Positions 1 through 10,800 of a stretch of 64,000 nucleotides of DNA are shown here, piece by piece. This stretch comes from Gonocerus acuteangulatus (lineage: Eukaryota > Arthropoda > Insecta > Hemiptera > Coreidae). The stretch's first letter is position 1, and each line of letters starts with the position of its first letter. Location of the stretch: positions 97,465,632 to 97,529,631 of the forward strand of contig OX328132.1 in the NCBI GenBank assembly GCA_946811695.1, written 5' to 3'. A program made the translations under genes and the position numbers. The notes under the pieces were generated by a model. That model ran no database searches. It was not told the DNA's origin and saw nothing but the letters and a program-made list of their open reading frames with translations.

Positions 1-1326
1 ATTGATCCTATACAGAGCAAAGGTCTGTCCATTCTTCCTTTGCTGTGAGGATAATTTGCTTCAATATCTATAGCTTTGATTTTACTAAGCCTAAGCCCAG
101 TGATATTGCACTTTATTAAGCGCATCTTGTGCTCGAGGGTGTTTGTTTGCCACGCAAACTCAGTCATTTTCCCAATGGCAGATTTTAGATCATGAGGCAT
201 AATGAGGGAAAAATGAATCTTGTAATACTAAAAAGCCAAACAGACTGTGGGGGAGCAGGAATGAAGAATGTCCGAAAACAATGAAGGAACAACAACGGCT
301 TAACCTTATCGATGCGACGCGGGCTAGGTAGGGTAATGTCCATGAGGACTGTGGTCTCTCCACAGGCGGACCAAACTCCCTCTACTAGAGCAGCCATATG
401 CACCTGTCTTTTTTTTTTGCTTCGACTTTAATTTCAAACCTTTTGAAAAATGTTCCTATCCTCAAGGCTTTGGACCTTCAAGAGTGGAGTTATAGGTAGT
501 GCAGGTTCATCTTCTAACTCCAATTCTTCTGATAAATCATTAGATACTTCTACTGTTAAATCAGACAAAATTGGGCCTTGTAGCACTTTCAACAGCTCGT
601 CGTCTTCCCATAATCTCAATCTGCCATTTCGACGATGAAGCAAAACAAATGGGCACACTGGAAACTAAAGTAAACAAGAACACCAGACAGTACGGTCGTC
701 TGATATTGGTTTAGAAACAAACAAGTCTAAACGACCGAGAATCGGTAGTCATCGGATCGGATCGGGTCGGGTCCGGACCAATGGAGGCCCGTCTGTTGAA
801 ATAGTTTTGTTTTCCTTCTGACAGTGAGTGGCTATCAGATCGGATCGGATCAGGACCAATGTAGGTGCACCTTAACGCTCAAATATTAAACTATAAATTA
901 TCCCCCATTCCCGCCAGAGCACTCTGTTTAAGCTCAAGGCTAAAGAGGGCTCGCAATCAAGAGATACAGCTGTAGTGAGCATACTCAGGGGCCGCGACAT
1001 TCTCCTGCAAGAATACTCAGGTGTTGCCTCTGAGGCACGGCATTCTCCTGCAAACATATAAGGGAGTCTCATTGAAAGGGAAAAGGAACTAATAAGAAAA
1101 ACAGATAAGACGAACAAATCATCAAATATTGAGGTAAACGCACCAGTATCTGACATGCTTAAGGAAATTTCAGTCCATTTTAAGCTTTAAAAATTCTAAT
1201 GGTGATGTCGGTGTATTTTTTTTACTTTTATCTTTTCCAAAATATTTTTCCTTGCTTACTGCACCTTCAAATTTGAAAAACCTTCGCTCAATGACAGGAT
1301 AAATACCAATTTTGAGAAAAGTTACC
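1..1326. other. no recognised gene; short unassigned ORFs
   Basis: I see no exon of a known family. Minus-strand open stretches at 434-658, 185-403 and 872-1156 show no motif I recognise. Bases 745-770 and 838-856 hold two GGATCGGATCGG-like stretches in a GC-richer patch, perhaps part of an old repeat. Confidence 0.4.
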
Positions 1327-2745
1327 TTGCTCCAGTTGCTGTCAGGCAATTCTCAAAAAGCTGACAGGGATTGCTCCAGTAGTTGACAGGGACAATAAAG
1401 TCATACAAAAAATAGCTTAAACTTTAGTATTACTTTATTTTAAAGCAGGAATTATAAATTTATCATGTATTACAATAGTAGGAACTTGAGTTTTCTATTT
1501 TTGGCTTTGCACCTTAAATTCAATGCAGGTAACTCATAAGCAGTTACGTACACAAATAATCTGAATCTTTTTCGGCTCATCAATTCAAATTAGGTATCAT
1601 ATTAGGAAGTAAAATACCTATATACCAATTAAAGTAAACACGATTTTCTCTTAAAGGCAAAATAAACTTAGTACTTAGGTAACTTCGGTTTTCGTCAACA
1701 GAGATCATACTTTCGAACACAATGAACATTTTGAAATAATGATATTTAGAAAATTTTTAACAAGTCTTTCAATTAAAAAGTTACATTAACTCATTTAGGA
1801 AACTGGTATCTCATATTCAATTTTTTGCCAAAAACTAATGGAGGAGGCAAATGTTCTTCTATTTTGATAAAATTTTCGTTTAGAACTCTAGGCTTATTTT
1901 CACTTTCCATGAACACATCCCGCAAGCGATTCAATGGTTTCAGTGCAAAAGCAGAGATTTTTCCATCTTGTTTACCAACAATTTCATAAGCTCTTGTGTT
2001 TCTTAGTGCAATCACCAATAGCAGACAAAACAGGATTTTTATGGGGCAACCAGCTGTTCTCGGTGAGATACTCGTTACATCGAATCATCGTGCTGCCCAA
2101 ATTCTTCATCATATCTGATAGCTCGTTGGGAAGTCTTAAATTTGCAACATCGGTTGGGGCTTGCTTGTTCTTCTCTTTGAATGCTGGGATCCCTTCAAGA
2201 GTTGTATTGAGTGTCTGAGGCTCTTCAAATTTTTTTTCTTCAAGATCAAAATTGTTGTTAGAACTAGAACTCTGACTGTTGTTGTTATTGTCTGGAAACA
2301 ATAAGCTGACAGGGTCTGTCAGCTATTGGTGATATGCCCAATATTAGGGTCCAATACCTGACACCCATAGGACTTCCTAATTCACAGTGAAATAAGGTTC
2401 AAAGGCAGATAAAACACAATCTATAAACACTCATTAGAAGAAACAACACTAATTTGAGAATATAACAGAATAAGTAAAGAGGAGAAGACGAACCGTAACT
2501 GGGTGTCTTAGCCGGGTGTTCTCTACTTAGAAGGTGCTGAACTAATGATGGAGAACATGCAGTTGCTGTGATTACCTGATATTACAATTCCCGCCAAATT
2601 AAAGCAGGGTAGGCAACCTAACAACGAAGAAATACCTACAGAAGCCATGGCTTTGTGAGAGGGGGGTCTGAAAGGCTTTGAACCTTTATTATTAATATTT
2701 TTCGAAGATGTTGTCAGCTACTGGTGCACCTGTCAGTTACTGGTG
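1327..2745. mobile_element. possible DNA transposon(s) with repeated CAGTNNNTGACAGG ends
   Basis: Near 1331-1395 and again near 2305-2330 and 2712-2751 the sequence repeats variants of a motif like CACCAGTAACTGACAGG, in opposite orientation on the left and right. This resembles transposon ends with subterminal repeats. No target duplication is clear, and the two right-hand clusters leave it open whether there is one element or two. The decayed ORF at 1791-2301 lies inside. Confidence 0.35.
1791..2301 (-). pseudogene. decayed ORF inside the 1.3-2.7 kb repeat
   Basis: Two overlapping open frames (2301-1984 and 2018-1791) continue each other after a frameshift near 2010. The product has an Asn/Ser-rich start (DNNNNSQSSSSNNNFDLEE), then LRLPNELSDMMKNLGSTMI and a C-terminal VFGKKLNMRYQFPK. 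I do not recognise the family; its position between repeated ends suggests a transposon product remnant. Confidence 0.3.
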
Positions 2746-3375
2746 CGTTTGCCCTATTTAAAAAACAAATGCTGCACAAAAGAAAAAAAAACACTAAAGT
2801 TCAATATGGTCTCCAAATGAAGGATAATGAGAAAACAAAATTGACACAAACCTAATCAAAAGCGAGTGAACACACAACATACATAACACATGCTTAGAGC
2901 CCACTAGACCTTTTGGACTTAGAAGACTGCTATAGCCAAGTATCATGTTCTTGTATTAGCAACTTCTGATTTAGGATTGAATAGGAGGGAAATGGATTCG
3001 ACAGCTCTGGTTATGATTTACTAGAGGGAGTAAGAATGTCAACAATACAAGTAACCCTGTCAACACTGGAATGAGTGGATGTTACCCTTCCACTAAGATC
3101 TTGTAGTAGCAGCTAGGGTGTAGCACCTTCCGGGTGCTCTTACTAACCCTGAAAGCCCTTGGATGATCACTGTATTGCAAACACACTTGACTAAACTAAA
3201 GCAGATTTTTTTTTTTTGGTGGGGGGGTTGAGTTTTAGGCTTGTCAACCTTTGAGGTCATTAATGCCATATTAAAGCAGCTTTCAATGGAATACTCTTAT
3301 TTACTTTAAAAAAATATCTTGATTTAACATTAAATATTATTTCACTGGTGTTATTTTATAACTTCAAATTTTCAG
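2746..3375. other. intronic/upstream sequence of Rilpl, no feature seen
   Basis: AT-rich sequence leading to the Rilpl acceptor at 3375; there is a short G-rich tract at 3221-3230. No gene or repeat family recognised. Confidence 0.4.
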
Positions 3376-3582
3376 CTTGTTGATCAGGTTGAACGGCTTA
3401 CATCTTTAAACAAAGATCTCAGAAAGAAACAGAAGTTAAACACTGGACATATCAGAAACTTGATGGATGAAAAGGCTGATTTTATGGCTCAATTACAAAG
3501 CCAAAGATATGAGCTTAATCATTTGAAACAACGTTTAGGAATTGCAGAAAAAGAAAATGAAGACTTGGCTCAACAATCTCAG
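3376..3582 (+). CDS. Rilpl: Rilpl coding exon (coiled coil between RH1 and RH2)
   Basis: The acceptor is TTTTCAG before 3376; the donor GT is at 3583. The exon has 69 whole codons (phase 0 to phase 0). It reads as a heptad-rich helix from LVDQVERL to EDLAQQSQ and is followed in frame by TAA soon after the donor, which supports the exon end. Confidence 0.85.
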
Positions 3583-3914
3583 GTCTACTAATACAAAAAT
3601 AAGCTGCCTTAATTGTTAATTTGTTATTCCTATACATAAATTATATCTAAATAAATCATCAATTAAAAAATGGTAAAATCATTGTGATACAAATGAAAAA
3701 ATTAATATTGATTTATTGTAATGATGAGTTGTTCTAGTGATTTTGAAGTTTAATTGAAAAATGATAATGCTATGTTTGGATTAGTTATAAAAATATAGAA
3801 ATTATTGAGTAAAACAGAGTTCGTTTGTGGAGCTGGGACATACTTATCTGAAGGTGATTCTTGAGCAAGATCTAAAGTTGAATACAAAATGAAATGTAAT
3901 AGTAAACTTTTTTT

Positions 3915-3949
<35 letters not shown>

Positions 3950-4125
3950 CATTCTATCGATTGAAAAAAAATTGTCACTAAATAAGGCCTGTACATAAAT
4001 TTAAACTTAAATAATGTGACCGGTTTTGGCCAATGGGCTTTTTTTACCTATCAATACTTCATGACTTCAATTCATGAACAAAAGATTTATAAAAAATACT
4101 AGATGTATTGTATAATTGATAAATA

Positions 4126-4178
<53 letters not shown>

Positions 4179-4802
4179 CATACAGTGAAACCTCCTGTAT
4201 CGGACACCTCCAAATAGCAGACACCTCTATTAACGGACAGAATATCCATTTTTGGGATTTTGAACAGCCGTTAATAATCGGCAAATCATTAAAATCACGT
4301 TGTTTTAAGAACATTAACGTCAATACTTTAAGAATATCTTGGCAAGCTAACAAAAAAGCATGGATGACAACGCCTATAATGAGTAAATGGCTAAAAACTA
4401 TCGATCAGGGAATGCGACATCGAAAACGGCGTGTAATTTTGTTTATGGACAACGCGACATGCCACCCACAGATGCATCTAATAAATCTTAAAATTCAGTT
4501 TTTTTCCACCGAATATGACATCCATCTTGCTGCCAGCCCCTCGACTCGGCACTATTAAAAATTTCAAAACACATTACATAAAACGATTTCTTCGGGAGGC
4601 CATTACGAAAACGGGCTCAAACGATTATATTACTATTGTACTGGACGCGGAATTGTGGATAATGACAGCTGTAAAATAAAAAAATTAAACTGTTGTGCAC
4701 TGCCTTTTAAAAGGTGGATTTCATTAACCTCCCAATAAAGGACACCTCCCAATAACGGACATTTTTTACGGACCCAATGGTGTCCGCTATAAAGAGGTTT
4801 CA

Positions 4803-4849
<47 letters not shown>

Positions 4850-7800
4850 TATACATATGTATAAATAAATAAATAATGTTACCATGGTGACTTGTGTCCC
4901 TTGATATGTTGAAGAAACAAAGATACCTTGTTGCAAAGTATAAAACTTCAAGCTTAAACTTGGCTTGTCCAAATAAATATGTTGTATGAATAGCCAAGGG
5001 AGTCTTAATGAATGTTTTTAAGCTAATAATCAAATAATAATTATTCTTTTTTCCATAATTAAATATTTAAAGGCTTGTATGTTCATTTCAATATTTCTGT
5101 AATTGTAGGTGGATATCGGCATGAAGAGTATGCCAGACATTATTGCCGAAGATCCAAAAAAACCCAAGTTCACAAGTGAAGAGCTGAGGGACATTTTACA
5201 AGAGCGAAATGAGCTGAAAAACCGAATAGCTGAGTTGGAAGATGAACTTATTAAATATAAGAATATCAACAAAAAAACCGAGTACGCTAATATGTCATTT
5301 ATTATTATTTATTTCTCATAGACTGTGAAGTTTTTCTTTTTTCTTATTCTATGACAGATTAATTTTATTTAAATTAATCTGTTTACAGGATTAAACTTAT
5401 ACATATAGAGTTTGAACAGAGCAATGACCATAGTGTAGAATTCATTATAATTATAATAATATATTTTTAAACAATCAAAGAAAGTGATTATAATTTTTTT
5501 TCTTTATAATCTTATAAATCAATAATAAGTAATCATACTGATCATACCCGCTAACTATTCACAATGTATGCTAATTGTATATTGAACATAATTTTTGAAA
5601 GATTTAAAATTAAAATAAAAATATCTTCTAATCTTGATGAACTATCAATAATTATCCAGCATACCGAGAGATTTGTCTACAAGCTATTTACAAAAACATT
5701 TAGCTTTGAAAAAAAGAAAACAGAATTATGTTGCAATGAAGTGTGAAAAATTATTGTCAATTTACAAATTATTGAACTGACAATTATTTAAAAAATGATT
5801 AGAAAATATTCCGTCTTGTTAATCTTGAGTTTATTGATTTATATATCCATTAAATGTAATGTAACTTACACCAATAAACTGCTTGTAAGTCTATAATGAG
5901 GACTGAGCTGGAATACCTGATGTTTATGTTGGAGAAAATATACACTAAACTAGTAACAAATTAAATGGGTCTTATAGTCTGAAATTTGATGTCATTCCAT
6001 TTCATTCCTTTCCGGTGCTCTGCTTCCTAAGGTTCGAAGATCTTATTGCTAATCTTCTTTATTATTATTTCCTGTACTGTTCAGCCATTGTTCGAACAGA
6101 ATGTTACACTTTTCAGACTCCTGATATTTCTTGGAGGTTCCTGTATTTGGGTGCTATTCAGACTGTGCTGTAGTTTCAGACTCCGGGGTTGAAATTTCTT
6201 CCCTCTTTTTTTTCCTTCTTTAATTTCTCAATAGATTTTGCTCTTCATTTGCGCCGTCTTTAAACAGCGCTTCCTTCGCTTCATGAAGAGTGAATTCTTT
6301 ACTGTTTATCACAAGTTTATAGTAAATCAGTTTTTTAAAGACATTTGCGCCGTCTTTAAACAGCGCTTCCTTCGCTTCATGAAGAGTGAATTCTTTACTG
6401 TTTATCACAAGTTTATAGTAAATCAGTTTTTTAAAGATTCCTCTCTTTCTTGCCTCCTTTTTATATATATATTCAATTATCTGCGAATGTTTATAATTTC
6501 AACAGGGAAATTCCCCCCCTTTATAATATTTGTATTCCTCAAATTAAGTGTTAATCGCAGTGTTTCAATTTTTTTTCTTAAGTGCCAGATATTTTATGAG
6601 TACAGCTCTATTTCCTTTGACTCCTAAGACGCCGAACCATAAGGGGCGTGGCCGGAGGGGAGCTAGGCCTTCCCCCACATGGGCTGAAGGCAGCGCTTGC
6701 GCACTACCTGATTCTTTTCTTCGTGGTGCACCTATAACAAAGTCAATATCACACTCATATATCTGGCCTTCCATTTCTTCAAAAACTTTAAGGCATTTTT
6801 TTTTTTTTTTTTTTCTAATAAGGCACAGTTTTCATTCTCTTCTATGTGTTTGTTGTATAAAATCAAGTTTTTTCAATTTCCTTGCCTCTCTTATTGTTAG
6901 CTGTACATCGCAAGTCAATTTATTTGTCTCCTGAGTATTTATTTTTAGTTGACTGGACATTGTTTCTTTTAGCTGGACATTTGAAATACTTTTAGCTCTT
7001 CAACCTCGAAATAATAATATATAAATATATTATTTCAATTAGTAATATATGTGTGGAAAAAAGGGTGCTTTTAATTTTTTACTAATATTGAAGCACTGAG
7101 AGACGTGAAAGATTAGGGGAATACATCACTGGCTAGTAGTGGGGTAGCAAAAGGCTTAAGATATAGGCTGCATGTCCTAGCTGCTCAGGGAATCCCTGCT
7201 AAGTTTCATAACTCCTCACCAGATAAAGATATCGTAATTCCACTTCCGTATGGTCTTCAATGTAGTATTAGCAACACATTGTACAAATTTCGGCTCAAAA
7301 AGATTACTTTAAACCATACTGAACTATGGTTGCTACAGAGCCAATCTTTACATCATCAGGCCTGAAGGCTGATTCCCAATAATATTTAATATATGGAATG
7401 GCACCCGTGCCAAAAACATGAAAGCATTGATACATGTTAATAGTGACGCATAAGGGGTATTGCTGCTACCAAAGGTTATTCTTAGGTATCTAAACCACAC
7501 CTGCCTAATACCAGCATAAAATGGATCATTTTCTGTCTCAAATCAAAACAGCTTGTCGGCATCATTGCTCTAACGGCCTCTGGCTCTAAGGGCAAAAAGC
7601 ATGAGCACAACATGAGAGAGGTTCTTTTTTCCAGGCTCTGTAAAGCAAGTATTAGGACCCCAAAGTCTGGTTCCAAAGAAACTTCAAGTACCTTGGCCAT
7701 ATTTTTAATCGTGAATGCATTCATGCAATGTCTGAACACATAGATGCTATAAAATTACATACTTTGTTTTCAGCGCAATGCCCTGACAGTTACAGTTGTT

Positions 7801-10800
7801 TTATAACAGCAATACTAACTATTTAACAAATTAATATAAAATAATAACAGAAAGAAAGAAAATAAAAAGTATAATTGACTGTATACTGTTGTATGCATAA
7901 ATGAAAATTTGGTCTGAAAGCAAGATGATAATAATAATATAACCAACAGGTTGTCCCTTGTATGCATTATAACTTATTAAGGATTTGTTAGCAAATGTTC
8001 TGATGTTTAAGGATATTATTGTGAAATATTGTGCATATCTCAGTGACTGTCTGCAAATATTATGACATTGTCAATATATAGAAAGCACAAGATGTCCCTC
8101 TTCTCTTTATTATGTACATAGAGAGCTCCAGGCCCAATGGATTGGAACCTGGGGCTGGACTTAAAGCTACACCTTATCCTACGCTTACGTACTAGAAGGG
8201 GGATGTATTTACAAGGCCTCGCCTCCAGGGGAGCTCCTAGATAAAGGCCGAGCTCGGTTTGGGTCGGCTCGGCTGAGCTCGTAACCCCTCGCTCCCATTG
8301 GCTGTTCCCGGATGCTTCTCATTGGTCCGCCAGTTTAGTTCTCCTTAGGTCACTGCCTCTCTACATGGTTAAGCTGCAACCACTTTATGGGGAAACAACA
8401 TACAACTGAAGGGGCTGGTGGGGATTCACCCTGAAGTAATCGCTACCTGATTTGAAGGAATGCTTTCAATAGGAAGCAAGGCTCTTTCGTAAATTGTTTT
8501 CATAATTCTTATAAAATTCTCAATTATTCCCATGCTGAAGAGTTTCAGTCATAGCAGCTTGTGATTTACTGAAAGGAATGCCTTCCTAAAATTAAGTACA
8601 ACTACATAAAATTTTCTACACTGAAATTTCGCTATTTTTATAGCTTTGCTTATGTTTACTTCAATATTTTATAAAAATTATATCTTATGATTTGTAATAT
8701 TGTTATAATAGAGCACTTTTTTTTTCTATTTGATGTGTGTGTGAATGCATGTATTTATAAATTATTCTTCATGTTTATTAAGAACACTTTCATTCTGACA
8801 TAGAGCTGAAGAAGAAGAGGATGAAGATTCTATTGATGATGAAGCTCCTGTTCAAGGGCCACTTCCATTTGAACCAAATGATGCTCCTTGGAGAAAATCT
8901 GAGTTAGGTTCAGGAAACTCAGAATCAGGGATCAGAAAGCTGTACGTTTCTTTATTTAAATGATTTGCTACAAATTTTTAATGAATTTAGTTTAATTGAC
9001 TTATAGTTTCTCTACTTATTGTATGTCAAAATCATATTTTATTTGTTTAGAAATGTTCTACTTTTATATATGTTCAATTACATTCAAAATGAACGTACTA
9101 ACAAAATATAAAGTGACATTTTAATTAATTCAAATGTGAATATGAATTCTTGCTTTATATTCATCTGTGAATTAACCGTATAAATGCTTGGAGTGTGGAG
9201 CTTTACATAACTCATGGCCTTGTTGACTGGCCCAAGCTGGATACTTTTAACTCCTGATCCACCATTCAACCTTGCGTTTTAATAACTATTGTTGAATTTC
9301 ATCTATTCATTTTCCATCCTCCTTTTAGATTCGAGGCCTTGACCAACACTGGAAGAGTTAATTTTTTTTACTGCAATTGTGAAATAATGTTTTAATAATA
9401 AAATATTTATTTCAATAATTTAATTTTGTTTGTAGTCTTCCTAAGATTTGTTCACACAAAGTCCGACTTGGCAAAGATGGCATTCAAATTTTGTTTCCAG
9501 GCAAATTTGTTTTGTAATAAACCTCACATCTTAGAAACACCAGTTTTTACATTTTTTTTAGACTGAATGTAAACACAAGAATGAATAGAAGAGCAGAAAT
9601 GGCAAGGCAATGGTCTGGTAGTAGACCATGTAATAGTATCTTAACCCTTTCTCTACTGCTGACTTGTACATCAGTCGAGAGCTCTGCGTATCTCTCGCAT
9701 TCTTTCTCTTCTCATTTCACGACTTTAGAGCTATCTAGTGTTACCGTAGCATACTTCTAGTATTCCTGCGTATTACTAGAGGGAATTTGAATGACATTTT
9801 TAGACCTGTGAGCTATTTAAGCGAATTATAACTTGTTGCCTTCTCAGTCCATTCACCCGGTCAACCCTCCTCAAATTACCGTTAGCTTTTATACCTCTGT
9901 AAATTCCCAACAGCTTCTTTTAGGAAAATTCTAAGTTCTCTTTTAGCTCCTAAAGTGTTAACATATTATATTCGTGTTTTTTAAATTTAGAGAAACGTTT
10001 TTTTTAGTGTGTGTCCTCCTTTTTTAAAATAATATTTAATTGATATGTTTAATGTATTACATATTTCATTAAATAATTAATTAACTTAACCGTAAATATT
10101 AATAATAATCCTTTTATTTTTGTAAAAAGGTTGTATATGCATAAAAAAAATGCCAGGTGAGAGTATCCCGTAGAGGAAGTAGGAAAAGAGGAAGAAAACA
10201 ATGAATTCAAAAATTCCAAAAGTAAATTCACATCTTTACAATAAGGTAAGATTCAGAAAGCAATCGATAGATTGAGACAAGGTTGAGCTGCCTATACTCG
10301 ACTTTCGCAAATACATCGAGATACTCCCCGTAAGCATATGCCGTCTTGAGCAAGGCAGGTATTAGCTCTTAAAGGGTTAATGGTACAAGCTTTTGGTACT
10401 GTAGATCCAGTCTCTGGGATGATCAACATCTTGGCCATAAGTGCCGACATCCATGGTGCAGGAAGGCATTTTCTCAACAGGCTTTGAGAAAAATCCCTGC
10501 TGCAGGCAGGACTCAAACAATTCCCTTTTGTCTAAACTTAAAAATAAAAAAAATATTATATTAATATAATATTATATTATTTAATATAAAAAATGAAGAA
10601 ATAACAACTCCTTCATTATTTGTGACTTGAATTTTGGCACATCTTCTACCTAAAGCCCCAATTTTTATTATTTTTTCAATTTAGACAAAAGGGAATCGTT
10701 TTGTTGAATGCTGAGCTCACTCTCCTAAGCTAAATTACCCCTCCACAGAGAAAAATAATCCTTAAATAAATTAAAGTTTATTTTTTTTTTTTTTTGGTAA

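Noticed and set aside
434..658. Minus-strand 74-codon frame as a host exon
   Set aside because: It has an acidic low-complexity part and no family resemblance; I could not match splice phases to a neighbour.
9958..10380. A second piggyBac MITE between two TTAA sites
   Set aside because: The sequence at 9961 does not begin with a matching inverted end; the TTAA at 10377 may pair with 9641 instead, and a SINE abuts it.
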